18,043 nucleotides of DNA, taken from the NCBI GenBank assembly GCA_900550235.1, contig URRQ01000042.1, forward strand, positions 1-18,043, written 5' to 3'. The position numbers and the translations under genes were made by a program. The first letter of the stretch is position 1; every line of letters starts with the position of its first letter. This DNA is from an uncultured Lachnospiraceae bacterium (GTDB lineage Bacteria; Bacillota; Clostridia; Lachnospirales; Lachnospiraceae). Of this stretch, positions 5,524 through 13,120 are shown in pieces. The notes under the pieces were generated by a model that did not search any database, had not been told where the DNA came from, and saw only the letters and a list, made by a program, of their open reading frames with translations.

Positions 5524-7074
5524 ATGCAAGTAAAAAAGGCAAAAAAAGGGATTTTACATATTATTTTCAGTAGAACGTTTTTGATAGCTGTTTTACTGGT
5601 GATTCAAATTGGTATTTTTATTGGAACAATTTCCATGTTAGAAGAACACGCAACATCCGTATACATCGGATTGATCGTGTTGAGTGTAATGGTTATTGTT
5701 TATATTATCAATCGAAATGAAAATCCGGCGTTTAAAATGTCCTGGATTTTGTTTGTGCTTATGATACCGATCGTAGGAACCGCATTTTATATTTTTATGC
5801 TGATACAGCCGGGGACGAGTTATATTAGAAAACGTCTTTTTGTATTAAAAGATGAAACAGATCAGTATATGGAACAAAATGAGTCTCTGATCGAAGAGCT
5901 CAGAGTATCCAAACCGGCCAATGCAAATTTGGCTCATTATATGTCAAAAGTATGTGGATTTCCAGTACATAGAAATACAAAACTTACGTACTTCCCTTTG
6001 GGAGAGGACAAGTTTGTTGAGCTGAAAATTCAACTGGAGAACGCCAAGAAGTTTATTTTTATGGAATATTTTATCGTAGAAACCGGTGAAATGTGGAATG
6101 CGATTCTTGATATTCTGAAACGAAAAGTGGATGAAGGGGTTGAAGTCAGGTTTATGTACGATGGTATGTGCAGCATTTCACTTCTACCATATCGATATCC
6201 GCAAAAATTAGAGAAGATGGGTATTAAATGCAAAATGTTTAACCCAATCAAACCGGTACTTTCTACACAGCAAAATAACCGAGACCATAGAAAAATCTGT
6301 GTAATCGATGGAAAAGTGGCATTTACCGGAGGTGTCAATCTGGCGGACGAGTATATCAATGAAAAGGTACGTTTTGGACATTGGAAAGATACAGCAATCA
6401 TGTTAGAAGGAGAAGCTGTTCAGAATTTTACAGTAATGTTCCTGCAAATGTGGAATATTTACGAGAAAAAGAAGGAGGATTATACGAAATATTTGACTCC
6501 AAAGACAGAAGAATTCCGTCGGGAACTTGGTTATGTGCTCCCATATGGAGATAGTCCATATGACAATGAGAATACGGGTGAGCAGGTGTATTTTCACATA
6601 TTGAATCATGCAAAAAAATATGTGCATATCATGACACCGTATTTGATTTTGGATAACGAGATGATAACAACACTGACTTATGCAGCAAAATGTGGGATTG
6701 AAGTCATTATTATTATGCCGCATATTCCGGATAAATGGTATGCGTTTGTTTTGGCAAAAACATATTATGAAGAGTTGATTGGTGCAGGGGTGCAGATATA
6801 TGAATATACGCCAGGATTTGTACATGCAAAAGTATTTGTTTCAGATGATGATACCGCAACGGTAGGAACAATCAATCTGGATTTCAGAAGTTTATATCTG
6901 CACTTTGAATGTGGAACTTTCATCTATAATAATCAAGTAGTAAGAGATATTGAAAAAGATTTTCAAGAGACGTTGAAAAAGTGCCAGAGAGTGACTGTGA
7001 CAGATCTTCGGAAAAGAAAGCTTTGGGAAAAAGTGTGTGGTCGGGTTTTGAGATTGATCGCGCCGTTGATGTAA
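5524..7074 (+). CDS. cls: Cardiolipin synthase (phospholipase D superfamily)
   Basis: The 516-residue protein should join two phosphatidylglycerol molecules into cardiolipin plus glycerol at the membrane. It has N-terminal membrane helices (FLIAVLLVIQIGIFIGTISML; VYIGLIVLSVMVIVYII; SWILFVLMIPIVGTAFYIFML), then two PLD catalytic motifs: HRKICVID (H255, K257, D262) followed by GGVNLADEY, and HAKVFVSD (H434, K436, D441) followed by GTINLDFRS. Length and order match bacterial ClsA/Cls enzymes. ATG 5524 is preferred over the upstream in-frame ATG at 5494 because AGAGAGGAG lies just before it. It is monocistronic, between its own promoter and a strong terminator. Confidence 0.94.
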   Translation: MQVKKAKKGILHIIFSRTFLIAVLLVIQIGIFIGTISMLEEHATSVYIGLIVLSVMVIVYIINRNENPAFKMSWILFVLMIPIVGTAFYIFMLIQPGTSYIRKRLFVLKDETDQYMEQNESLIEELRVSKPANANLAHYMSKVCGFPVHRNTKLTYFPLGEDKFVELKIQLENAKKFIFMEYFIVETGEMWNAILDILKRKVDEGVEVRFMYDGMCSISLLPYRYPQKLEKMGIKCKMFNPIKPVLSTQQNNRDHRKICVIDGKVAFTGGVNLADEYINEKVRFGHWKDTAIMLEGEAVQNFTVMFLQMWNIYEKKKEDYTKYLTPKTEEFRRELGYVLPYGDSPYDNENTGEQVYFHILNHAKKYVHIMTPYLILDNEMITTLTYAAKCGIEVIIIMPHIPDKWYAFVLAKTYYEELIGAGVQIYEYTPGFVHAKVFVSDDDTATVGTINLDFRSLYLHFECGTFIYNNQVVRDIEKDFQETLKKCQRVTVTDLRKRKLWEKVCGRVLRLIAPLM

Positions 7075-7077
7075 AAG

Positions 7078-7127
7078 AAAGAGCGAAAAAGCATTGTTTG
7101 AAAGGAGCAATGCTTTTTCGCTCTTTT
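7078..7127. terminator. Strong bidirectional terminator between cls and asnA
   Basis: A perfect 19-bp stem (7078-7096 with 7108-7126) encloses an 11-nt loop. The stem has a GC-rich middle and AAA/TTT ends, so it works as an A-stem-T hairpin on both strands. It separates the convergent cls and asnA genes. Confidence 0.9.
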
Positions 7128-7140
7128 GAGTATGTAGTTA

Positions 7141-8151
7141 TTACAGCATTTGAATATGATTTTCTTCCGCTTTTTTCAACATCTCTGGTGGCCATACAGA
7201 GGATTGTACTTCTCCAATGTGAGCTTTTCTAAGATAAAACATACAAATACGGGATTGCCCGATTCCTCCGCCGATAGTATAAGGAAGTTCACCGTTTAAG
7301 AGAGATTTTTGAAACTCAAGTTCCGCCCGGTCTTCGCAACCTGCAAGTTTTAACTGGCGTTTTAAGGAGGCTTCGTCTACTCGAATGCCCATGGAAGAGA
7401 GTTCCAAAGCAATATCAAGTGTTGGATAATAGACAATGATATCTCCATTCAATTCCCAATCATCGTAGTCCGGTGCGCGTCCGTCATGTTTTTCTCCGGA
7501 AGCAAGTGTCTTCCCAATCTGAGAAATAAATACGGCGCCTTTTAATTTTGCAATACGATATTCGCGTTCTTTTGCAGAGCAATCTGGATACATGATCTCT
7601 AATTCTTGAGAAGAAATAAAGGTGATGTCTTCCGGAAGGATTGGCTCAATGTAATTATAACGTTTGGCAATATGTTGTTCCGTTTCTTTTAAAGCAGAGT
7701 ATACGTGACGTACAGTATGTTCTAGCGTCGCCATATTTCGTTCTTCTTTGGAAATCACTTTTTCCCAGTCCCATTGATCGACATAGATAGAATGAATATT
7801 GTCAGTATCTTCGTCTCTTCGAATCGCAGTCATATCAGTATAGAGCCCTTCTCCGGAATGGAATCCATAGCGTTGTAATGCATAGCGTTTCCATTTGGCA
7901 AGAGAATGTACGATTTCTACAACGGCATCTTCCTGTTCCTTGATTCCGAATGCGACCGGTCGTTCCACTCCGTTTAAATTATCATTCAGACCACTTTCCG
8001 GTTTTACAAAAAGCGGAGCAGAAACACGTGTCAAATGTAATTGTTTTGCAAGCGCTCGTTCAAAATGGTCTTTTACTTCTTTGATTGCAACTTCCGTTTC
8101 TCTTATGGAAAGCGGTGAGCTATACCCCTCAGGTATCATAAGTCGTTCCAT
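7141..8151 (-). CDS. asnA: Aspartate--ammonia ligase (asparagine synthetase A)
   Basis: The 336-residue enzyme makes asparagine from aspartate, ammonia and ATP. It is a class II synthetase-like fold, close in length to E. coli AsnA (330). Family blocks are visible across the whole protein: SAPLFVKPESGLNDNLNG near the N-terminus, ALQRYGFHSGEGLYTDMTAIRRDE, SIYVDQWDWEKVI, the ELEIMYPDCSAKERE stretch, and GGGIGQSRICMFYLRKAHIGEVQ near the C-terminus (class II motif 3 with its Arg). The start lies 6 nt after the stop codon of the small membrane protein gene, and its GAGAGG site sits inside the end of that gene, so the two are probably transcribed together and translationally coupled. It ends at a strong bidirectional terminator. 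Confidence 0.96.
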   Translation of the reverse strand: MERLMIPEGYSSPLSIRETEVAIKEVKDHFERALAKQLHLTRVSAPLFVKPESGLNDNLNGVERPVAFGIKEQEDAVVEIVHSLAKWKRYALQRYGFHSGEGLYTDMTAIRRDEDTDNIHSIYVDQWDWEKVISKEERNMATLEHTVRHVYSALKETEQHIAKRYNYIEPILPEDITFISSQELEIMYPDCSAKEREYRIAKLKGAVFISQIGKTLASGEKHDGRAPDYDDWELNGDIIVYYPTLDIALELSSMGIRVDEASLKRQLKLAGCEDRAELEFQKSLLNGELPYTIGGGIGQSRICMFYLRKAHIGEVQSSVWPPEMLKKAEENHIQML

Positions 8152-8157
8152 GGTTTT

Positions 8158-8367
8158 TCAGTCCTCTCTATCCTTTTTATTGATTAGTTTGTAAATAAGT
8201 GTATATGCATACAAAAGTACCGGCAGAAGTATGGTACATGCAATGGATGCTTTGAGAAATCCTAAAGATTTCGTGTGGTCAAAGATTGCAAATACGAGGG
8301 TGCTTCCGTATAGAGCAACAAGTAATACTACGCCGATAATAGCCAAAATACGCTTTGTTTTCTTCAT
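8158..8367 (-). CDS. Small two-helix membrane protein, first gene of the asnA operon
   Basis: The 69-residue protein has two hydrophobic segments, ILAIIGVVLLVALYGSTLVFAIF and FLKASIACTILLPVLLYAYTLIY, with basic ends (MKKTKR and KLINKKDRED). I do not recognise a named family. AAGGAAG lies 8 nt before the ATG. A sigma-A promoter lies at 8400-8429. It is upstream of asnA, six nucleotides apart on the same strand, so it may have a membrane role tied to asparagine or ammonium metabolism, or it may simply be a co-transcribed small membrane protein. Confidence 0.8.
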   Translation of the reverse strand: MKKTKRILAIIGVVLLVALYGSTLVFAIFDHTKSLGFLKASIACTILLPVLLYAYTLIYKLINKKDRED

Positions 8368-8399
8368 AAAAACATCTTCCTTTTTACATGATATTACCC

Positions 8400-8429
8400 A
8401 TTATAGCAAAAAAAAAAGAAAAAATGCAA
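8400..8429 (-). promoter_or_regulatory. Promoter of the small membrane protein-asnA operon with poly-A/T spacer
   Basis: On the minus strand TTGCAT (8429-8424) and TATAAT (8405-8400) are separated by 18 bp. A TG one base before the -10 makes it an extended -10 promoter. The spacer is almost entirely T on this strand and contains an uninterrupted tract of ten A on the plus strand (8408-8417). Confidence 0.8.
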
Positions 8430-8435
8430 AAAATT

Positions 8436-8464
8436 TTGAAAAAATGTGAGAAATAGTGTATAAT
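8436..8464 (+). promoter_or_regulatory. Promoter of the SEC-C protein gene
   Basis: TTGAAA (8436-8441), 17 bp, TATAAT (8459-8464). It diverges from the asnA-operon promoter: the two -35 boxes are only 6 bp apart (8430-8435). Confidence 0.85.
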
Positions 8465-8501
8465 ACATTCATTAAAATGATTTCAGAAGGAGAATATAGA
8501 C

Positions 8502-9008
8502 ATGAGTTTATTAGAACAATGGAGAGATACTGCTTATTCTCAGGAAATGGATAGAGCAGGATTACAGAAATTTTGGGGTACATATTTTCAAATTGAAAAA
8601 GGAATTTATGAGCAGTTACTTGCAAATCCAGATGAAGAAGTCAAAGGAACTGTAAAAGAACTTGCAGAGAAATACGGAATTGAAGTATTTACAATGACAG
8701 GATTCTTAGACGGAATCAATGACAGCTTAAAGGAGCCAAACCCAATCGAAGAGATGGAAGAAGATACCGTAGTAAGCCTTGCTTTTGATAAAGAAAAATT
8801 ATACAAAAATATGGTAGATGCAAAAGCTGACTGGTTATACGAGCTTCCACAATGGAATGACATTTTCACACCGGAAAGACAGAAAGAATTATACAAAGAA
8901 CAGAAACAGTCTGGAACAATCCGTAAAGAGAAGAAAATCGGAAGAAATGATCCATGCCCATGCGGAAGTGGAAAGAAATATAAAAAGTGTTGCGGAAAGA
9001 ATGCATAG
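8502..9008 (+). CDS. SEC-C metal-binding motif protein
   Basis: The 168-residue protein has a largely helical, acidic N-terminal part (about residues 1-140) of no recognised family and a C-terminal SEC-C motif, GRNDPCPCGSGKKYKKCCG (147-165). Its CxC and CC pair (C152, C154, C163, C164) form the zinc site known from SecA and many small proteins. SEC-C modules bind zinc and mediate binding to SecB, ribosomes or other partners. AGAAGGAG upstream of the ATG is a strong start. A hairpin follows the gene, but without a T-run, so transcription may continue into the YdcF-like gene. Confidence 0.88.
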   Translation: MSLLEQWRDTAYSQEMDRAGLQKFWGTYFQIEKGIYEQLLANPDEEVKGTVKELAEKYGIEVFTMTGFLDGINDSLKEPNPIEEMEEDTVVSLAFDKEKLYKNMVDAKADWLYELPQWNDIFTPERQKELYKEQKQSGTIRKEKKIGRNDPCPCGSGKKYKKCCGKNA

Positions 9009-9027
9009 AAAAGAATATGAAAATATA

Positions 9028-9056
9028 TCGAGACACAGTGATTTACTGTGTCTCGA
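9028..9056 (+). other. 12-bp perfect hairpin between the SEC-C gene and the YdcF-like gene
   Basis: TCGAGACACAGT (9028-9039) and ACTGTGTCTCGA (9045-9056) pair perfectly around a 5-nt loop. It ends 8 nt before the GGAGG of the next gene and has no U-tract on the plus strand. It could stabilise the upstream mRNA end, act as a weak terminator, or modulate translation of the next gene. Confidence 0.6.
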
Positions 9057-9077
9057 ATTATAATGGAGGATACGAAT

Positions 9078-9833
9078 ATGAGGCAGGCATTTTTTAGTGC
9101 GGCGGTGTTATGTATTTTATATTATGTAGGAATCCTATGTTATACCAAAAATAAAAAGGCAACGTTTGCATGGTTTTGGCTGATGCTGGGAATTGTGCAG
9201 TTTGTTTTTGGGATTGTTGTACCGTATATGCCGAGGGGACTGGTATTTGCATTACAGATTTTGTTTGGCATTTTTTTGATTTTGTTCCTTGCGGTGGAAA
9301 TAGTTATTTTAAGTGGTATGTTGACAATGCCGGTTAAAGGGCTTCCGGTTATTATTGTACTTGGAGCATGCATCCGTGGAGAACGAATTACCGGTTCCTT
9401 GAAACGAAGATTGGATAAAGCGATACTGTATTTACATGATAATCCCGAAACAATTGCAATCGTATCCGGTGGCAAAGGAAGAGGGGAAGATGTGACAGAA
9501 GCGTTTGCGATGCGCAGATATTTGTTGGAATGCGAAGTCCCGGAAGAGCGAATCGTAATGGAAGATCAGTCAAGGACGACAGAAGAAAATCTGAAATTTT
9601 CTCGAGAATTTTTGAAACGAGGGGAAAAGAAAGTTGGTATTGTGACAAATAATTTCCATATTTATCGTGCGATAAAGCTTGCAAAAGCAAACGGTTATGA
9701 GAAAGTGTATGGTATTACGGCGGGGTGCGATCCGGTATTGTTTTTTAATTATATGGTAAGAGAGTTTTTTGCGGTTTTAGGGTTTTATTTAAAAGTTGTG
9801 AGAAAAACTCATAAAGAGCAGATTGACAAATAG
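9078..9833 (+). CDS. YdcF/ElyC/SanA family membrane protein (DUF218)
   Basis: The 251-residue protein starts with three or four membrane helices (AFFSAAVLCILYYVGILCY; FAWFWLMLGIVQFVFGIVV; ALQILFGIFLILFLAVEIVILSG). A DUF218 domain follows, with its signatures VIIVLGACIRG, AIVSGGKGRGEDVTEA, SRTTEENLKFSREFL and GIVTNNFHIYRA. Members of this family (SanA, ElyC, YdcF) are tied to envelope or peptidoglycan lipid-carrier functions, with the catalytic activity mostly undefined. GGAGG at 9065-9069 supports ATG 9078 over two upstream in-frame ATGs, one of which lies within that site. The last codons contain the -35 box of the thrS promoter, and there is no terminator between. Confidence 0.88.
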   Translation: MRQAFFSAAVLCILYYVGILCYTKNKKATFAWFWLMLGIVQFVFGIVVPYMPRGLVFALQILFGIFLILFLAVEIVILSGMLTMPVKGLPVIIVLGACIRGERITGSLKRRLDKAILYLHDNPETIAIVSGGKGRGEDVTEAFAMRRYLLECEVPEERIVMEDQSRTTEENLKFSREFLKRGEKKVGIVTNNFHIYRAIKLAKANGYEKVYGITAGCDPVLFFNYMVREFFAVLGFYLKVVRKTHKEQIDK

Positions 9834-9850
9834 GAAAGCAATGTTATAAT
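9823..9850 (+). promoter_or_regulatory. Strong promoter of the T-box-thioesterase-thrS operon
   Basis: TTGACA (9823-9828) and TATAAT (9845-9850), both perfect consensus, are separated by 16 bp, with a TG one base before the -10. The -35 overlaps the end of the YdcF-like reading frame. The transcript should begin near 9857. Confidence 0.9.
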
Positions 9851-9856
9851 ATTGGA

Positions 9857-10068
9857 TATGTAAATATAAAAACACGTTGACGAGACGAGTAAGGTGTGAA
9901 AGGATACAGAGAGAGAAGTCACAGGCTGGAAGCTTCTTATCGCGGAAACATTTGAAAACTACCTCTGAGTGGCAGCAAAACTGTCCGGTGATTCCGTTAT
10001 AATCGTAATGAAGTGGTTCTGACATTGTCAGCACAATTAGGGTGGAACCGCGAGTAAAGAGAACTCGT
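9857..10068 (+). promoter_or_regulatory. T-box riboswitch (threonine-specific leader)
   Basis: The leader carries the T-box signature AGGGTGGAACCGCG at 10039-10052 and upstream Stem I landmarks: GACGAGTA, an AGAGAGA region, GGCTGGAAGC. The specifier region reads GAAAACT-ACC-TCTGAGTGG, and ACC (9961-9963) is a threonine codon complementary to anticodon GGU. UGGA within the T-box complements an uncharged tRNA ending U-CCA, which is the discriminator of the tRNA-Thr at 492-564. Uncharged tRNA-Thr should favour the antiterminator and read-through into the downstream genes. Confidence 0.95.
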
Positions 10069-10105
10069 CCCTTGCAGTAGTTTTGACTATTGCAAGGGTT
10101 TTTTT
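10069..10105 (+). terminator. T-box regulated intrinsic terminator
   Basis: CCCTTGCAGTAG (10069-10080) pairs with CTATTGCAAGGG (10087-10098) with one G-U pair and a 6-nt loop, then seven T (10099-10105). This is the off-state hairpin of the threonine T-box. Confidence 0.93.
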
Positions 10106-10142
10106 GATTCAGTTTATTAAAAAGAAGGAGAGACGAAAGAAA

Positions 10143-10607
10143 ATGGATGCTTATACGCATAAGGTACAGTATTATGAGACAGACCAAATGGGTATTGTAC
10201 ATCATTCCAATTATATCCGTTGGTTTGAAGAGGCAAGGACAGATTTTATGGAACAGCTTGGAATGGGATACGCAGAGATGGAAAAGCAAGGAGTTGTTAG
10301 TCCGGTTCTTGGTGTAGATGCGACCTATTTAAGAATGGCACGTTTTGGAGATACTGTATCTATCAAGACAAAAATTACATCTTATAACGGCATTAAATTA
10401 TCTATGGAATATGAAATTTATAACAAAGAAACGGGATTGATCGACTGTAAAGGAACAACACACCATTGCTTTTTGAACAGAGTTGGCCGACCGATTTCTT
10501 TGAAAAAAGATTTGATTGAATTCCATAATATGTTTTTAAAAGGGATGGAAGAATCTCAAGAAGATGAGAAAAGTATAGAAGAGAAAGAAGAAGGAAAGGA
10601 AGAGTAA
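10143..10607 (+). CDS. Acyl-CoA thioesterase, YbgC/4-hydroxybenzoyl-CoA thioesterase family
   Basis: The 154-residue hot-dog fold protein should hydrolyse an acyl-CoA thioester; its substrate cannot be told. The N-terminal YYETDQMGIVHHSNYIRWFEEAR is the family's catalytic segment, with Asp14 as the expected nucleophile or base, and the rest (RFGDTVSIKTKI, KGTTHHCFLNR) follows the fold. The last 25 or so residues form a Glu/Lys-rich charged tail unusual for the family. ATG 10143 is chosen: AAGGAG is 12 nt upstream, while an in-frame TTG at 10083 lies in the T-box terminator. It sits between the T-box and thrS, two nucleotides from thrS, so its expression should respond to threonine tRNA charging. 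Confidence 0.9.
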   Translation: MDAYTHKVQYYETDQMGIVHHSNYIRWFEEARTDFMEQLGMGYAEMEKQGVVSPVLGVDATYLRMARFGDTVSIKTKITSYNGIKLSMEYEIYNKETGLIDCKGTTHHCFLNRVGRPISLKKDLIEFHNMFLKGMEESQEDEKSIEEKEEGKEE

Positions 10608-10609
10608 TC

Positions 10610-12571
10610 ATGAAAATTACATTGAAAGACGGTTCTGTAAAAGAATATGCAGAAAGCAAATCTGTATTGGATATTGCATTTGATATTAGTGAAGGACTTG
10701 CAAGAGCAGCTTGTGCCGGTGAAGTGAATGGAGAAGTTGTAGATCTTCGTACGATGATTGAAGGAGATGCGGAACTTAATATTTTAACAGCCAATGATGA
10801 AAAAGGTTTGGCAGCCCTTCGTCACACAGCGTCTCATATTTTGGCGCAGGCAGTAAAAAGATTATATCCGGAAGCAAAGCTTGCAATCGGACCATCTATT
10901 GATACTGGATTTTACTATGACTTTGAACATGAGCCATTCTCTAGTGAAGATTTGGAAAATATCGAAAAAGAGATGAAGAAGATCATCAAAGAGAATGAAA
11001 AAATTGAACGTTTTGAACTTCCAAGAGCAGAAGCGATTGCATTTATGGAAGAAAAGGGAGAACCATATAAAGTGAAATTGATCAACGATCTTCCAGAAGA
11101 TGCAGTAATTTCATTCTACAAGCAGGGTGATTTTGTGGATCTTTGTGCAGGACCTCACCTTATGAGCACAAAAGGCGTAAAAGCATATAAATTGATTTCT
11201 TCTTCAGGAGCTTATTGGAGAGGAAATGAAAAGAATAAGATGCTTTCTCGTATTTACGGAACTGCCTATTCGAAAAAAGAAGAATTAGCAGCGCATTTGG
11301 AAAGATTGGAAGATGCAAAGAGACGTGATCATAACAAGCTTGGAAGAGAAATGGAGCTTTTTACAACCGTTGATGTAATCGGACAGGGACTTCCGCTCAT
11401 CATGCCAAAAGGTGTGATTATGTTAAAAGAACTCCAAAGATGGATCGAAGACATCGAAGACAATGAGTGGGGATATGTTCGTACAAAAACACCGCTTATG
11501 GCGAAAAGCGATCTGTATAAGATTTCCGGACATTGGGATCACTATAAAGACGGAATGTTTGTACTAGGAGATGAAGAAAAAGACAAAGAAGTGTTTGCAC
11601 TTCGCCCAATGACATGTCCATTCCAGTATTATGTATACAAAGCTTCTCAACATTCTTATAGAGAATTACCGATTCGTTACGGTGAAACTTCTACATTATT
11701 TAGAAATGAAGATTCCGGTGAGATGCATGGATTGACACGTGTACGTCAGTTCACAATTTCAGAGGGACATTTAATCGTTCGTCCGGATCAGATGGTAGAG
11801 GAATTCAAAGGTTGTCTTGCTCTTGCAAAGCATTGTCTGGATACATTAGGAGTATCAGAAGACGTGACATTCCATTTGTCAAAATGGGATCCTGAAAATC
11901 GCGAGAAATATATCGGTGAAGCAGAAGTTTGGGAAGAAACAGAACAGCATATGCGCGATATCTTAAATGAACTTGGAATTCCGTTTGTAGAAGATGTAGG
12001 TGAAGCTGCATTCTACGGACCAAAAGTAGATATCAATGCGAAGAATGTGTATGGAAAAGAAGATACGATGATCACAGTTCAGTGGGATGCGCTTCTTGCA
12101 GAACAGTTTGATATGTACTATATCGATGAAAATGGAGATAAAAAACGTCCATATATCATTCACAGAACAGCGCTCGGCTGCTATGAGAGAACATTAGCAT
12201 GGTTAATTGAAAAATATGCCGGATTGTTCCCAACATGGCTTTGTCCGGAACAAGTACGTGTGCTTCCGATTTCAGAAAAATATGCAGACTATGCAGAAAA
12301 AGTAAATAAGGAATTGAAAGTAAACGGAATCCGTGCAAGCGTGGACAATCGTTCTGAAAAGATCGGATACAAGATCCGTGAAGCAAGACTTCAGAAAGTT
12401 CCGTATCTTCTTGTAGTTGGAGCAAAAGAGGAAGAAGAAAATGTGGTTTCCGTAAGAAGCAGATACTTGGGAGATGAAGGCCAGAAATCTCTTGACACAT
12501 TTATCAATGACATCTGCAAAGAGATTAGAACAAAAGAAATTCGTAAAATCGAAGTAGAAGAGAATAAATAG
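10610..12571 (+). CDS. thrS: Threonyl-tRNA synthetase
   Basis: The 653-residue class II synthetase charges tRNA-Thr. Domains in order: N-terminal TGS domain (about 1-62), editing domain with HTASHILAQAV (HxxxH) and CAGPHL, catalytic core with motif 2 at TSTLFRNEDSGEMHGLTRVRQF, and C-terminal anticodon-binding domain (about 540-640: VRVLPISEKY, GIRASVDNRSEKIGYKIREA). Zinc ligands are expected at Cys336 (MTCPF), His387 (SEGHL) and His518 (IHRTALG), with spacings that fit E. coli C334/H385/H511. It starts 2 nt after the thioesterase stop, with a purine-rich GGAAGAG site, and is under the T-box. The C-terminus is a short charged extension. Confidence 0.97.
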   Translation: MKITLKDGSVKEYAESKSVLDIAFDISEGLARAACAGEVNGEVVDLRTMIEGDAELNILTANDEKGLAALRHTASHILAQAVKRLYPEAKLAIGPSIDTGFYYDFEHEPFSSEDLENIEKEMKKIIKENEKIERFELPRAEAIAFMEEKGEPYKVKLINDLPEDAVISFYKQGDFVDLCAGPHLMSTKGVKAYKLISSSGAYWRGNEKNKMLSRIYGTAYSKKEELAAHLERLEDAKRRDHNKLGREMELFTTVDVIGQGLPLIMPKGVIMLKELQRWIEDIEDNEWGYVRTKTPLMAKSDLYKISGHWDHYKDGMFVLGDEEKDKEVFALRPMTCPFQYYVYKASQHSYRELPIRYGETSTLFRNEDSGEMHGLTRVRQFTISEGHLIVRPDQMVEEFKGCLALAKHCLDTLGVSEDVTFHLSKWDPENREKYIGEAEVWEETEQHMRDILNELGIPFVEDVGEAAFYGPKVDINAKNVYGKEDTMITVQWDALLAEQFDMYYIDENGDKKRPYIIHRTALGCYERTLAWLIEKYAGLFPTWLCPEQVRVLPISEKYADYAEKVNKELKVNGIRASVDNRSEKIGYKIREARLQKVPYLLVVGAKEEEENVVSVRSRYLGDEGQKSLDTFINDICKEIRTKEIRKIEVEENK

Positions 12572-12628
12572 AGTTTTCGGTGGAAATACTATCTCTGAAG
12601 CATTAAATTGTTAGAAGGAGGTAGTAAG

Positions 12629-12979
12629 ATGCCGGAATTAAAATGTACCGTACAGACATGTGTACACAACAAACAGTTTTTATGTGATTTGGATGCGATT
12701 CAGGTAGGAGGAAAATCTGCAAAATATGCGCAGGATACATGTTGCGATAGTTTTCAAGAGAGAAAAGAAAGCATGAGCAACAGTATGACAGACGGCTATA
12801 GTGGAAGTTACGGAGATGTAACTTCTTCCAATGCATCGCCGACAAGCACAATTGATTGTAAAGCTGTGGATTGTAAATACAATGATCATTGTGCCTGCCA
12901 TGCAGGGAAAATCAGTGTAGAAGGCAGTCAGGCATGTCATTGTAATGAGACAGAGTGTGCGACATTCACTTGCAAATAA
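12629..12979 (+). CDS. Protein with two DUF1540 cysteine-rich domains
   Basis: The 116-residue protein holds two copies of a Cys-rich module, residues about 5-45 (CTVQTCVHNKQFLCDLDAI ... DTCCDSF) and 75-116 (CKAVDCKYNDHCACHAGKI ... CHCNETECATF). They are joined by a Ser/Thr/Gly linker. DUF1540 is a short domain of unknown function with conserved cysteines and is common in Clostridia, where metal binding is suspected. AGAAGGAGGT gives ATG 12629. It follows thrS by 57 nt with no terminator between, so it may share the transcript. It is closed by a strong terminator. Confidence 0.9.
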   Translation: MPELKCTVQTCVHNKQFLCDLDAIQVGGKSAKYAQDTCCDSFQERKESMSNSMTDGYSGSYGDVTSSNASPTSTIDCKAVDCKYNDHCACHAGKISVEGSQACHCNETECATFTCK

Positions 12980-12988
12980 CAAAAAAAT

Positions 12989-13030
12989 AAAAAGCAGAGC
13001 AGCGCCGTGTTTGGTGTTGCTCTGCTTTTT
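12989..13030 (+). terminator. Intrinsic terminator after the thrS/DUF1540 unit
   Basis: The arms 12989-13006 and 13013-13030 pair over 18 bp (two G-U pairs) around a 6-nt loop. The core is GCAGAGCA/TGCTCTGC, with A5 before and T5 after it. Confidence 0.9.
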
Positions 13031-13051
13031 GGTAAAATAAAAGTGATTTTC

Positions 13052-13081
13052 TTGACGTTATAGATAAAGGCACGTTATAAT
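13052..13081 (+). promoter_or_regulatory. Promoter of the AI-2E family gene and metA
   Basis: TTGACG (13052-13057), 18 bp, TATAAT (13076-13081). The leader to the ATG at 13121 would be about 33 nt, too short to hold a SAM riboswitch. Confidence 0.8.
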
Positions 13082-13120
13082 AAAATGGTTAATGACTTAC
13101 AGAAAGAGAGACATGCATAA

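Noticed and set aside
9789..10289. Minus-strand frame across the T-box leader
   Set aside because: It covers the end of the YdcF-like gene, the strong promoter and the T-box structure, has no ribosome binding site or family features, and conflicts with the well-supported leader.
13082..13120. Possible S-box (SAM riboswitch) before the metA operon
   Set aside because: The leader between the promoter and the ATG is about 33-39 nt, too short for the aptamer, and none of the S-box consensus bases are visible.
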